64,000 bases of DNA from Myxococcus landrumus (GTDB lineage: Bacteria > Myxococcota > Myxococcia > Myxococcales > Myxococcaceae): contig NZ_CP071091.1 in NCBI RefSeq assembly GCF_017301635.1, positions 8,548,501 to 8,612,500 on the forward strand, in the 5' to 3' direction. The notes under the pieces are model-generated. The model was not told the DNA's origin and ran no database searches. It was given only the letters and a program-made list of their open reading frames with translations. The translations under genes and the position numbers were made by a program. Shown piece by piece: positions 35,800 to 44,519 of the stretch (position 1 is its first letter; each line of letters begins with the position of its first letter).

Positions 35800-37176
35800 T
35801 CAGGCGGGCAACGGCTCGGGCGTGTCGTGAGGTGAGGGCACGGCGGGCTCGGGCGTGTCGTGAGGCGAGGGCAGGGCAGGCGATTCGCCCACCACCTCGT
35901 CGTGCTGGCTCAGGTCGAGCCCCTGCTCCTCTTGCTCCTGCGTGACACGCAGGGGGACGATGCGGTCCACCAGCTTGTAGAGCAGGTACGAGCCCACGAA
36001 GGAGAAGGTCGACACCAGGACGAGCGCCGCCATGTGCATCAGGAACGTGCGGGTCTCTCCATGGATGAGCCCCACGTCCTTGGCCAGCACGCCCGTGAGC
36101 ACCATGCCCACCACGCCGCCCAGGCCGTGACAGGGAAAGACATCCAGCGTGTCGTCGAGTGACGTGCGGCTCTTGAGGTGGACGGCCGTGTTGCTCACGA
36201 AGCTGGCTACCAGTCCCACCAGGATGCTTTGGCCCACGGTGATGAATCCCGCCGCGGGAGTGACCGCCACCAGGCCCACCACCGCGCCCACGCACGCGCC
36301 CAGGGCACTCGGCTTGCGGCCGCGCAGCCAGTCGAAAGCCATCCATCCCAGCATGGCCGCCGCGGACGCCGTGTTGGTGGTGGCGAAGGCGAGCGCCGCC
36401 AGTGCGGACGCCGACAGCGCCGAGCCCGCGTTGAAGCCGAACCAACCAAACCACAGCATGCCCGTGCCCAGCATGACGAAGGGCAGGTTGGCGGGCGTGT
36501 GCGACGTGTTCTCCAGATGAGTCCGGCGCCGCCCGAGCACCAGCGCGCCCGCGAGCGCCGCGAAGCCCGCGGACATGTGCACCACCGTGCCGCCCGCGAA
36601 ATCCAGCACGCCCCACTGGCGCAGAAACCCCTGCGGGTGCCACGTCCAGTGCGCCAGCGGCGCGTAGATGAACAGCGCGAAGAGCACCATGAAGAGCACA
36701 TAGGCCTTGAAGCGGACCCGCTCCGCGAAGGCTCCGGTGATGAGCGCCGGGGTGATGATGGCGAACTTGAGCTGGAACAGCGCGAACAGCAGCAAGGGAA
36801 TGGTGGGCGCCAGGTCCGGATGCGTCTCCGCCCCCACGCCGCTGAACATGAAGAAGGTGCGCGGGTCGCCAATGAGCCCGTGAAAGCTGTCACCGAAGCT
36901 CAGGCTGAAGCCCACCACCACCCAGAGCAGGCTGATGACCGCCATGGCGATGAAGCTCTGCAACAGCGTGGAGACCACGTTCTTCAGCCGCACCATGCCG
37001 CCGTAGAAGAACGACAGGCCCGGGGTCATCAACAGCACCAACGCCGTCGCCGTGAGGAGCCACGCGGTGTCCGCCGGGTTGAGCGGGCCTCCCTGCTTCA
37101 CTTGCGCCGCCGGCGTCACCCACATGCCCGCCACGCCCACGCCCACCAGCAAGGCCACTGCCAGCCACTTCTTCAT
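35800..37176 (-). CDS. amt: Ammonium transporter Amt
   Basis: 458 residues, ATG at 37174-37176; a cleavable-type N-terminal signal segment precedes 11 membrane helices as in most bacterial Amt. The conserved blocks are DTAWLLTATALVLLMTPGLSFFYGGMV (in parts), FAGGTVVHMSAGFAALAGAL, the twin-His region (HMSAG and PCHGLGGVVGMVL) and WFGWFGFNAGSAL. It moves ammonium/ammonia into the cell. The cytoplasmic tail ends with two tandem copies of SPHDTPEP, of unknown use. No glnK gene is adjacent, which is unusual but not rare. Confidence 0.95.
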   Translation of the reverse strand: MKKWLAVALLVGVGVAGMWVTPAAQVKQGGPLNPADTAWLLTATALVLLMTPGLSFFYGGMVRLKNVVSTLLQSFIAMAVISLLWVVVGFSLSFGDSFHGLIGDPRTFFMFSGVGAETHPDLAPTIPLLLFALFQLKFAIITPALITGAFAERVRFKAYVLFMVLFALFIYAPLAHWTWHPQGFLRQWGVLDFAGGTVVHMSAGFAALAGALVLGRRRTHLENTSHTPANLPFVMLGTGMLWFGWFGFNAGSALSASALAALAFATTNTASAAAMLGWMAFDWLRGRKPSALGACVGAVVGLVAVTPAAGFITVGQSILVGLVASFVSNTAVHLKSRTSLDDTLDVFPCHGLGGVVGMVLTGVLAKDVGLIHGETRTFLMHMAALVLVSTFSFVGSYLLYKLVDRIVPLRVTQEQEEQGLDLSQHDEVVGESPALPSPHDTPEPAVPSPHDTPEPLPA

Positions 37177-37270
37177 CGCGCTCCCCCAAGGAGGGTTGAC
37201 GCAATGCATTGTGATGCCGGAATGGGGCAGAATCAATGGGGCGAAGTACTAATTCGTGGTCGCCAACCTT

Positions 37271-37304
37271 AAATTCCGTCAGATTAGCTCTAGAGGACGG
37301 GATT
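37271..37304. terminator. AT-flanked inverted repeat between amt and the small secreted protein gene
   Basis: AAATTCCGTC (37271-37280) pairs with GACGGGATTT (37295-37304) with one G-T wobble. It lies in the 138 bases between the two genes; it may terminate the upstream transcript or act at the amt promoter. Confidence 0.4.
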
Positions 37305-37314
37305 TGGGTGTCGC

Positions 37315-37599
37315 CTAGTCGATGATGATGCGGCCGTCCTTGATGTTCAGGTTCTCCCCGCCCTTGAGGACGACGTTGCCCTCGTCGGTCTGGACGGTAC
37401 AGGGGCCGGAGCCCTGGATGGTGACGGAGGCCGTCTGGCTCTTGCCGAACGAGACGGTGGTCTTCACGCCACTGCACACGACCGGCCACGTGTACTCGCG
37501 CGAGTCGCGGTTGTAGTAGCGCACGGTGATGGCGGCCCACGCGGTGGACGACACCATCAGGCCGGCCATGAGCGCGGCCATCGAGAGTCTTGCTTTCAT
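37315..37599 (-). CDS. Small secreted beta-rich protein
   Basis: 94 residues from the ATG at 37597-37599, preceded by GGGGGA; an in-frame GTG two codons earlier is possible. A signal peptide (KARLSMAALMAGLMVSSTAWA) is followed by about 72 residues with strand-like pattern (AITVRYYNRDSREYTWPVV, TVSFGKSQTASVTIQG) and two Cys (VVCSG, GPCTV) likely to form a disulphide. No family recognised. About 150 bases separate it from the UvrC-like gene upstream; that gap shows nothing. Confidence 0.65.
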   Translation of the reverse strand: MKARLSMAALMAGLMVSSTAWAAITVRYYNRDSREYTWPVVCSGVKTTVSFGKSQTASVTIQGSGPCTVQTDEGNVVLKGGENLNIKDGRIIID

Positions 37600-37749
37600 T
37601 GCCACATCCCCCTTCGTCGGGAAGTGGGCACAGTCATACCCGGTCGCCCTGACGCGCGCTTGTCCTCGCGCCCACGCGTACCCGCGGAGATGCCCACCGG
37701 CGCCTCCTCGTGGAGTTGTACGTCGGCATACGAGTCGAAGAGGTGTGGC

Positions 37750-38805
37750 TCAAGGAGCGGCGTGCGGCGCGTGCTCGAGCTGCTCCGGGTGGAGGTGGAA
37801 CCAGCGGGCGATGAGCATCACCTCCTGCGCTTCGTGCGCGCGCAGGCTCAGCGTCTCGGGCTCCGGGCGCTCGAAGATTTCCTGGGCCCGTGCCGCCAGG
37901 GCCTTTTGCTCGCGGAGGGTTCGCGGCGCGGGCCGCTCCTCCCGCACGCTTCCCCGGCGCAGGATGTAGACGCGGTCGTCCCCCTCGTGGCCAGGGACCG
38001 CGTACACGAACGTCAGCCGCTTCATCGTCTGGCCCAGGGAGACCATCCACTGCCGGAGGTGCTGGAGTCGCTCGGCGCGGTCTCTCAATTCGGCGGCGTA
38101 CTCGAACTGGAGGCGCCGGGCCGCGAGCGCCATGCGCTCGTGCAGCAGCGCGAGGGGCGTGTCGGAGTGGCCCTCGAGGAAGGCTCGGGCCTGGGCCACG
38201 TGGGCGAGGTACTCGGCGCGAGTGCAGCCTCCGGCGCACGGCGCGAGACAGCGTGAGAGCTTGCCCCGCATGCAGAGCGGCTCCTGCGTGTGGGGGAAGA
38301 GCTGTCCCTGGTCCGCCAGCTTCATGGGCGTGTCCGCGGCGCAGTCGCGCAGCTCGAGCAGGTCGTTCACCGCGCGCGCCACCTCGGAGACGGCGTGCGG
38401 GCCGTGGAAGGGGCCGTAGTAGTCGCCGCTCGCGCCGGTGACGCGGGTCACGACGTGAAGGCGGGGCACGGCCTCTTGCGTGAGGTGGAGGAAGCAGTGG
38501 CTCCGGTCGCGCTTGTGCTCCACGTTGTAAAGAGGGCGGTGGAGCTTGATGAGGCGCAGCTCTCGCAGCAACGCGGCGAACTCGCTGGGCGTGTGCTCCC
38601 AGTCGACCGCATGCGCATGGGCGATGATGTCCGCCGCCTTGTCGCCTGGCTCGGCGCGGAAGTACGACAGGAGCCGGGTGCGCACTCGCACGGACTTGCC
38701 GACGTAGAGCACCTCACCGGAGGGGCCGAGCATCCGGTAGATGCCGGGACGGTTCTGCGCATGCGCGCGGACGTGGGCCAGGAGTGATGCGACGCGGGGA
38801 TGCAT
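37750..38805 (-). CDS. UvrC N-terminal-like (Cho-type) GIY-YIG nuclease
   Basis: 351 residues from the ATG at 38803-38805. The GIY-YIG domain is at about 10-90 (RPGIYRMLGPSGEVLYVGKS, VRTRLLSYF), with catalytic Arg in the KSVRVRTRL block. A central region with RGKLSRCLAPCAGGCTRAEY, where UvrC often has the equivalent Cys-rich patch, and a UVR-like helix (MALAARRLQFEYAAELRDRA) follow. The RNase H-like second nuclease and HhH domains of full UvrC are absent, so this matches Cho/UvrC-homologue rather than UvrC. It would incise 3' to DNA lesions. A separate full-length uvrC is expected elsewhere. Confidence 0.88.
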   Translation of the reverse strand: MHPRVASLLAHVRAHAQNRPGIYRMLGPSGEVLYVGKSVRVRTRLLSYFRAEPGDKAADIIAHAHAVDWEHTPSEFAALLRELRLIKLHRPLYNVEHKRDRSHCFLHLTQEAVPRLHVVTRVTGASGDYYGPFHGPHAVSEVARAVNDLLELRDCAADTPMKLADQGQLFPHTQEPLCMRGKLSRCLAPCAGGCTRAEYLAHVAQARAFLEGHSDTPLALLHERMALAARRLQFEYAAELRDRAERLQHLRQWMVSLGQTMKRLTFVYAVPGHEGDDRVYILRRGSVREERPAPRTLREQKALAARAQEIFERPEPETLSLRAHEAQEVMLIARWFHLHPEQLEHAPHAAP

Positions 38806-38932
38806 GGGCGGCGGACCTACCCGGCGTGGGCCGGACAGAACACCGTACACCCGAGGGTGGCGCCCGGGCGGAGGGACTTCATCCGCCTCGGGTGCCTGTT
38901 CGCGCAGGGGCCGGCCGCGCGAGGGGCCGGGA

Positions 38933-39295
38933 CTACGCGGGCTCGATGAAGTTGAGCCGGTAGCCGTCCGGGTCGGTGATGATGACCTCCCGGGTGTACC
39001 AGGGCTGCACGGTGGGACCTTCCACCGCGGCGCCCTGGGCCTGCGCGCGAAGCAGCAGCTCGTCCAGGCCGTTGGGAGAGCTCTCGAGGCGGATGCCCAC
39101 GAGCACGCCCATGCCCCGCCGCCCCTCCAGCTGTCGCGCCGACGGAGGCGAGACCAGGTAGATGTCCACCGTGCCCGCCCATTGGAGGCGGACGAAGGGG
39201 GGCTCGGCCTGGGTGCGCTCGAAGCCCAGGGCTTCGTAGAACGCCTGTGAGCGCGCCAGGTCGGAGACGAGCAGCTTGACGAACGCGGACGTCAC
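38933..39295 (-). CDS. VOC-family (glyoxalase-like) protein
   Basis: 120 residues, one VOC module: FVKLLVSDLARSQAFYEALGF at the start, EPPFVRLQWAGTVDIYLV in the middle, and VIITDPDGYRLNFIEP at the end with the conserved D-P-D-G-Y. The start is GTG, overlapping the GST stop as GTGA, so it is translationally coupled to the GST gene. Metal ligands at the first position are not clear, so the function is uncertain between a dioxygenase, resistance and lyase protein. Cytosolic. Confidence 0.85.
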   Translation of the reverse strand: MTSAFVKLLVSDLARSQAFYEALGFERTQAEPPFVRLQWAGTVDIYLVSPPSARQLEGRRGMGVLVGIRLESSPNGLDELLLRAQAQGAAVEGPTVQPWYTREVIITDPDGYRLNFIEPA

Positions 39296-39900
39296 TTCGT
39301 CAGTCCTTCGGCCGCCATGGCCGCCTGCACGTGCGGCCGCGCGGCGATGCGCGCGTGGTACGCCTTCACCGACGCGTAGGGCTCCAGGTCGATCTGCATC
39401 GGCCGCGTCCAGTTCAGCACCGTGAAGAGGTAGGCATCCGCCACGGTGAACTGCTCACCCATCAGGTACGCGTTCTTCTCGAGCAGCCCGTCCAACGTCT
39501 TGAGTCGCAGCGCGATGCGGTCGCGGAAGATGCGCTTGCCGTCATCGGGGAACGCGGGGTTGAACAGGGGGCTGAAGGCCTTGTGCAGCTCGGTGGAGAT
39601 GAAGTTGAGCATCTCCTGGAGCTGGTAGCGCTCGAACGTGCCGTTGGCCGGGGCGAGCTTGCTCTCCGGTGCCTGGTCCGCCAGGTACTGCACGATGGCG
39701 GGCCCTTCCGTCAGCATCGCGCCGTTGTCCAGCACGAGGGTGGGCACATAGCCCTTGGGATTGACGGTGTTGAAGTCCACGCCGGTCTCCGTCTTCTTGG
39801 AGCGCAGGTCGACCTTCTCGACAGCGAACTTCAATCCCGCCTCGCGCAGGATGATGTGTGGAGACAGGGAGCAGGCACCCGGCGTGTAGTAGAGCTTCAT
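39292..39900 (-). CDS. gst: Glutathione S-transferase
   Basis: 202 residues from the ATG at 39898-39900. The N-terminal thioredoxin-like domain has MKLYYTPGACSLSPHIILRE, the beta-class C-S-L-S-P motif, followed by KGYVPTLVLDNGAMLTEGPAIVQYL with the cis-Pro. The C-terminal helical domain has QFTVADAYLFTVLNW (N-capping box). Beta-class proteobacterial GST (GstA-like), cytosolic, likely conjugating or isomerising electrophiles. It is followed by a VOC protein coupled to it; the pairing suggests a small detoxification operon. The 311 bases upstream to 40211 hold no gene that I can support. Confidence 0.93.
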   Translation of the reverse strand: MKLYYTPGACSLSPHIILREAGLKFAVEKVDLRSKKTETGVDFNTVNPKGYVPTLVLDNGAMLTEGPAIVQYLADQAPESKLAPANGTFERYQLQEMLNFISTELHKAFSPLFNPAFPDDGKRIFRDRIALRLKTLDGLLEKNAYLMGEQFTVADAYLFTVLNWTRPMQIDLEPYASVKAYHARIAARPHVQAAMAAEGLTK

Positions 39901-40211
39901 TGCGATGCGGACCTCTCGGTGTGGGGTTCGAGGCGCGCAGTTCTGCACCTTCCCGGCAGGGGATTCCACCGTTTCGCGACGGCCACCGCTCGCGACGTGG
40001 CCGGTTGGCCAGGGGGCGGCGCTCGATGTTCCCTGGGGCTCCTGGGTCCTCGGGGCCCCCTGCCCGGGCCGCGCTCGGAGTGGTAGTTCTTCCGGATGGC
40101 GGCAGGCATGGGCCCGGGGCGCCCGCCACGCCTCTCTACCCCTCGTGCGAGCCCGGCCCCGCGGTGCTCCGTCTGACATGGCCGGCGTTCCTCCCGGCCA
40201 GGAAGGTCCGT

Positions 40212-41063
40212 ATGCGTTTCAAGGCCACTTGGTTGCTCCCCGTCGCGCTGCTGGCGTTGGGGGCGATGCCCGCCTGTTCGAGTGACGGCGATGGTGACGA
40301 CGACAAGGCCGACGGCGGCGGCAACCCGGATGGCGGAGGCAATCCGGATGGTGGTGGCAACCCAAACCCGGAGGACGGCGGCGGGACGGGCACGGCGCAG
40401 TGCCCCGCGCACGCCCTCCTCTGCGAGACGTTCGAGAGTGGCGAGGGGCGCTGGGAGGTCCAGAAGGACAACGCCACCATCGTGGCGGACGGGACGAAGC
40501 CGCACACGGGAAGCAGCGCGCTGCACGTCGTCACCAAGAATGGCGTCGACGAGCGGCGGAACGAGGGACAGGCCATCGCGCGGTGGGTCCGGGGCATCAC
40601 TCCGTTCGGAACGCAGCTCTTCGTCCGCGCGCACGTCTTCATGAAGGACCTGCCGCAGGTCTTCGGGCAGATGGGGACCTTCTTCGTGCTCTCCACGAGC
40701 TCGATTGAAGGCGGCTTCGAGCTGCAGGTCATCTCGGACAAGGGCTTCGCGCTCGATGACTGGTCTTCGCGGCCCGGGCAGGGGTGGAACCGGCAGGGCC
40801 CGCCGGTGAACCTGGGCATGTCCGCCGGTCGCTGGGTCTGCCTGGAGTGGGAGATTCGCCGCCCCACCAAGACGAGCACCCACGGCAACACGCGCGTCTA
40901 CGTGGACGGCGCGCTGGCCCACGACTTCCCCGACATCGGCATGCGCGACTACGACTTGTTCGCCGTGGGCTACGGCTTCGTGCACCCGCTGGACAAGTCG
41001 GGCTCCGAGACGTGGATCGACAACGTCGCGGTCTCCAGCCAGCAGCGCATCGGCTGCGAGTAG
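40212..41063 (+). CDS. Lipoprotein with glycan-binding-like beta domain
   Basis: 283 residues, ATG at 40212 after AGGAAGG. Signal peptide with lipobox LGAMPAC; the mature N-terminus is a flexible DGDGDDDKADGGGNPDGGGN-type linker with three GGGNP repeats. The C-terminal 210 residues start with LLCETFESGEGRWEVQ and contain HTGSSALHVVTKNG, WVCLEWEIRRPTK, YVDGALAHDFPDIG and TWIDNVAVSSQQRIGC, which fit a concanavalin-like (polysaccharide lyase/LamG type) jelly roll. Probably surface-anchored and carbohydrate-binding; no catalytic residues identified. Confidence 0.75.
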   Translation: MRFKATWLLPVALLALGAMPACSSDGDGDDDKADGGGNPDGGGNPDGGGNPNPEDGGGTGTAQCPAHALLCETFESGEGRWEVQKDNATIVADGTKPHTGSSALHVVTKNGVDERRNEGQAIARWVRGITPFGTQLFVRAHVFMKDLPQVFGQMGTFFVLSTSSIEGGFELQVISDKGFALDDWSSRPGQGWNRQGPPVNLGMSAGRWVCLEWEIRRPTKTSTHGNTRVYVDGALAHDFPDIGMRDYDLFAVGYGFVHPLDKSGSETWIDNVAVSSQQRIGCE

Positions 41064-41082
41064 CCCGCGCCTGACTCCCGCC

Positions 41083-41110
41083 CGGGAGGGACCTCCCCGC
41101 GTCCCTCCCG
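41083..41110 (+). terminator. Hairpin terminator after the lipoprotein gene
   Basis: CGGGAGGGAC (41083-41092) pairs perfectly with GTCCCTCCCG (41101-41110), 20 bases after the stop. Confidence 0.75.
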
Positions 41111-41209
41111 CGCGGTCTTCCGCGCGACGCGTGTCAGGACCTCTCGGACATGTTCGTGTTGTCATGACACGAAGTCCCGAGGTGCTCACCGGGACGATGG
41201 GAGCGGGAC

Positions 41210-42022
41210 ATGTCGTTGAAGGGATTGGCGCAGGAGACGGTTCGCATCACGGAGGAGGGGACGTATGTGGCGCCCTCGGGGCGGCGCGTCTCGCTGGGTG
41301 ACAGCGTGGAGCGCGCGGTGAACGGGACGGTGCTCTACCGGCCGGGAGACTTCGGGCGGCGGGTGGTGGAGGAGGGCCCGCCGGGGCCACTTCGCATCGA
41401 GGTGACGGGCGAGAAGACGGGACAGGCCGCCAGGCGCCTGGTGGAGGAAGGAGAGACGCGCATCGCCGCGCTCAACTTCGCCTCCGCGAAGAACCCCGGG
41501 GGTGGCTTCCTGGGAGGCGCGAAAGCGCAGGAGGAGGACCTGGCCCGCTGTTCGGCGCTCTACCCGTGCCTGCTGACGCAGCGCGAGTACTACGACGTCA
41601 ACCGCGCGGAGTCCTCGCCGCTGTACACCGACCACCTCATCTACTCACCCGACGTGCCGTTCTTCCGGGACGACGCGTTGGAATTGTTGGAGGAGCCCTT
41701 CCTGCTCTCGGTGCTCACCATGCCGGCGCCCAACGCGGGCGTGGCGCTTCGGGAGAACCCGGGCCTGAGGTCGCGAGTCCACGCGGTGCTGCGAGCGCGG
41801 GCGCTCAAGGTGCTCCAGGCGGCGGCGCTCGAGGGCCATCGCGTCCTGGTGCTGGGGGCGTGGGGCTGCGGGGTGTTCCGCAACGAGCCTGTCGAAGTGG
41901 CTCAGGCCTTCTCGTCCGCGCTGGCGACGTTGTCCGGGGTCTTCTCCCGGGTGGTGTTCGCCGTCTACGAGCGAGGCGGGGATGGGCCCAACCTGCGCGC
42001 CTTCCAGGAGCACTTCTCCTGA
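41210..42022 (+). CDS. Poly(ADP-ribose) glycohydrolase-like protein (TIGR02452 type)
   Basis: 270 residues, single domain. The macro-like fold of bacterial-type PARG is shown by NFASAKNPGGGFLGGAKAQEED, i.e. the GGG-x(6-8)-QEE catalytic loop with both glutamates, and by ALRENPGLRSRVHAVLRAR and VLVLGAWGCGVFRNEPVEVA. Preceding helices (MSLKGLAQETVRITEEGTYV) are typical. The enzyme removes poly(ADP-ribose) or ADP-ribose from targets. There is no ADP-ribosyltransferase next to it in this window. Convergent with the small gene at 42049; preceded by 100 bases with no other feature. Confidence 0.88.
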   Translation: MSLKGLAQETVRITEEGTYVAPSGRRVSLGDSVERAVNGTVLYRPGDFGRRVVEEGPPGPLRIEVTGEKTGQAARRLVEEGETRIAALNFASAKNPGGGFLGGAKAQEEDLARCSALYPCLLTQREYYDVNRAESSPLYTDHLIYSPDVPFFRDDALELLEEPFLLSVLTMPAPNAGVALRENPGLRSRVHAVLRARALKVLQAAALEGHRVLVLGAWGCGVFRNEPVEVAQAFSSALATLSGVFSRVVFAVYERGGDGPNLRAFQEHFS

Positions 42023-42048
42023 CGGACGCGGGTGGGGCGGACCGGGCG

Positions 42049-42417
42049 TCAGCGATAGCGCGCGTACATGGGCGCGGGCATGGCCACGGGCTCGGACGAC
42101 AGCTCCGGCTCGGTGGAGGTCAGCGGCGCGTACACGTCCACGGGGGACGCGCGGCCCACCACGAACTCCGCCGCGTCGCGAAGCTTCTCCAGGGCGAGCT
42201 CCGTGCAGTGCAGGGTGATGAGCGGCAGGAATCCGGGCTCGCTCATCCACTTCACCGCGTCGAGCAGGTGATTCGCATCGAGAAACCCCACCACCGAGTC
42301 CCGCAAGGCGCGGCTCTCCTCCCCCGCGGCTTGAAGGACTTCTCGCCTGTCGCGCGGGGCGGGGGGAGTCCGTGACTCGCCCTCTTCCCGGGGCATGATG
42401 ATGGTCTCAATCCACAT
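42049..42417 (-). CDS. Small protein of unknown function
   Basis: 122 residues starting MWIETIIMPREEGESRTPPA; a start at MPREEG is equally possible. The middle (RDSVVGFLDANHLLDAVKWM, LPLITLHCTELALEKLRDAA) is helical. The end is a Pro/Glu/Ser-rich tail (STEPELSSEPVAMPAPMYA). Codon bias supports coding. No family recognised. Convergent with the PARG-like gene. AT-rich patch upstream (near 42555-42600) may hold its promoter. Confidence 0.45.
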   Translation of the reverse strand: MWIETIIMPREEGESRTPPAPRDRREVLQAAGEESRALRDSVVGFLDANHLLDAVKWMSEPGFLPLITLHCTELALEKLRDAAEFVVGRASPVDVYAPLTSTEPELSSEPVAMPAPMYARYR

Positions 42418-42828
42418 CGGAGCGCCCTCCGGACGGAAGTCCCAGTGGCGCGCTGACCACGACACCTGCTGGCGCGGAAGCCACTGGGCTGCCGGAGAAT
42501 GATGCGCGATTTCACTCCGCGTTGTTTCTCTCTCCGCGCCATTTCCTTCTCGGCGGGCGACAAATTGTGAAAAATCGGAGTGGCTTTGAAACCCACGGTG
42601 CCGGGGACGTCGCACCATGTGGGGTCAACCCCTCGGGGTGTGGAGCCCTCAATCGCATACCGTTGGACACACGGCTCCGGCCGCGGGGCGAGACGCGCCG
42701 CCGCAAGGCGAATCCTCGCGCGCGATGACGTTCATCTCGTGAGTCAGGGGTGAGCGCCGCTCGAGGCGAGGGGCTTCGTGTGCCGCGTCGGGCGCGAGTG
42801 AAGCCGCTCACACCGCGGTGCGCCGCCG
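42418..42828. other. 411-base intergenic stretch, nothing recognised
   Basis: Between the small unknown gene and the stop of the histidine kinase gene. Apart from a locally AT-richer patch near 42540-42600 that may contain the promoter of the small gene, I see no repeat, RNA or coding signal. Confidence 0.5.
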
Positions 42829-44514
42829 CTAGATGGGCAGCTCCACGACGAAGGTGGCGCCGCCGCCGGGAGAGTCCTCCACGCGGATGTGGCCGCCGTG
42901 GGCTTCGACGATCTGCCGGACGATGTAGAGGCCCAGCCCCATGCCGCCCCGGCGCCGCGCGTTGTCGCCTTGGGTGAAGCGCTCGAAGATTCGCTCGCGA
43001 TCCTGGAACGGAACACCCGGGCCGCTGTCCCGCACCACCAGGCGCACGCCGTCTTCATGGCGGGTGAGCGAGAGGCGCACGGGATTGCCCGCACCATAGC
43101 GAAGGGCGTTGGACAGCAGGTTGCTCACCACCTGCTCCAGCCGCAGCCGGTCGAAGCGGCCCACCATGGGCCCTTCCACGGAGGCGGTGAGCTGGACGCC
43201 CGTGTGGCGGGCCTCGTCCGTGAAGCGCGCGACCAGGTCTCCGACGACGGCGGCCAGGTCCCCTTCCGTGAACTGGAAGTCCAGCTTGCCCGTGCGGATG
43301 CGGCTGACGTCGAGCAGGTTGTCCACCAACGCGCCCAGCCGGCGCAGCTGCCGCTCCGTCGACTCCAGCTTCTCCTGGACCCTGGGCGCGCTGAGCGTCT
43401 GCGGAGGGTGGCTGTCGCCCAGGCGCCGCAGCAGCTGCGCCTGGAGCCGCAGCGACGTCAGCGGCGTGCGCAGCTCGTGGCTGGCCAGCGAGAGGAAGTC
43501 ATCGCGCGTGCGCACGGCCTCCTGGAGCGCGAACTCCGTCTCCTTCAGCGCGGTGATGTCCAGGATGGCGCCGCGAATCACCACCACCTTGCCCGTCGCG
43601 TCGCGCAGCACCCGCGCCCGGCTGGTGAGCCAGTGCCAGGTGCCGTCCGGCCACGCGGTCCGGAAGGTGGAGGCATAGGTGTCCGCCTTGCCCGCGAAGA
43701 TGTCATCCAGTTGCGTCTGGACGCCCATCCGGTCATCGGGGTGGAGCGACTCGATGAAGCGCTCGTGGGTCCACTCCGTCAGCGGGTGGGGATAGCCGTA
43801 GAGGCGGTCATGTCCCTCCGAGCGGAACACCTGCCCGGTGGCCAGGTTCGTCTCCCAGACGGCCATCTGCGCCGAGTCGAGCGCAACCTGGAAGCGCTCG
43901 CCGAGCTGGCGGAAGCGCTCCTCGGTGCGCGCCACTTCGTTCTCCGCGCGCTGCCGCCCGGTGATGTCGGCCGCGAGCACCCACGTCTCCTCGCCCACGA
44001 TTTGGACATTCACGTCCAGCCAGGTGCGCGAGGGCAGCTCCGCCAGGAAGCGTCCGCCCTCGCGGGTGGTGAGCGCCGCCATCAGCCGCTCGTGCAGCGA
44101 GGTGCCCGCCAGCGCGGGCTCCGCGACCCAGGGCTCCTGGCCTTGGAGCTCCTCCGCGGGCAGGCCCAGCAGCGCGGCGGCGCGGCTGTTCACCTCGCGG
44201 ATGCGGCCATGGGCATCCAGACAGAGGAACGCCTCGCTCATCATCTCCCGGAGCAGCCGCAGCCGCGTGCCGTCGGAGGGGCCCTGCTCGTCTTCCGTGC
44301 CCGGAGGGAGGGAATACGTGACGCTGTCGGCGTCCGTCGGGGGGCCGGACGCGGTGAACGGCGCGGGGTTCATGTAGACCTGAACCGTCCCCTGGCGCTC
44401 CAAATGCGTCAAGTTGCCCACCCCTCCAGGGGAGTGGGCGTCCGCACGCCGGGGCATGCTCCGGCCCTTGCCCCGAGCCCTCTTCCGTCGGGCCCCGCGC
44501 CGCGGCCGTGACAT
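42829..44514 (-). CDS. Soluble PAS-PAS histidine kinase
   Basis: 561 residues if started at the ATG 44512-44514, which follows the stop of the upstream gene by 5 bases; alternatives are ATGs at 44457 and 44373. No membrane helices. PAS 1 at about 75-190 (AFLCLDAHGRIREVNSRAAA, GLPAEELQG), PAS 2 at about 210-345 (GHDRLYGYPHPLTEWTHERF, VVIRGAILDITAL), HisKA with LASHELRTPLTSLRL (phospho-His), and HATPase with NLLSNALRYG, DSGPGVPFQDRE and GGMGLGLYIVRQIVEAHGG. An orphan cytoplasmic sensor; no response regulator is adjacent. Input signal unknown. Confidence 0.9.
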   Translation of the reverse strand: MSRPRRGARRKRARGKGRSMPRRADAHSPGGVGNLTHLERQGTVQVYMNPAPFTASGPPTDADSVTYSLPPGTEDEQGPSDGTRLRLLREMMSEAFLCLDAHGRIREVNSRAAALLGLPAEELQGQEPWVAEPALAGTSLHERLMAALTTREGGRFLAELPSRTWLDVNVQIVGEETWVLAADITGRQRAENEVARTEERFRQLGERFQVALDSAQMAVWETNLATGQVFRSEGHDRLYGYPHPLTEWTHERFIESLHPDDRMGVQTQLDDIFAGKADTYASTFRTAWPDGTWHWLTSRARVLRDATGKVVVIRGAILDITALKETEFALQEAVRTRDDFLSLASHELRTPLTSLRLQAQLLRRLGDSHPPQTLSAPRVQEKLESTERQLRRLGALVDNLLDVSRIRTGKLDFQFTEGDLAAVVGDLVARFTDEARHTGVQLTASVEGPMVGRFDRLRLEQVVSNLLSNALRYGAGNPVRLSLTRHEDGVRLVVRDSGPGVPFQDRERIFERFTQGDNARRRGGMGLGLYIVRQIVEAHGGHIRVEDSPGGGATFVVELPI

Positions 44515-44519
44515 CGGCT

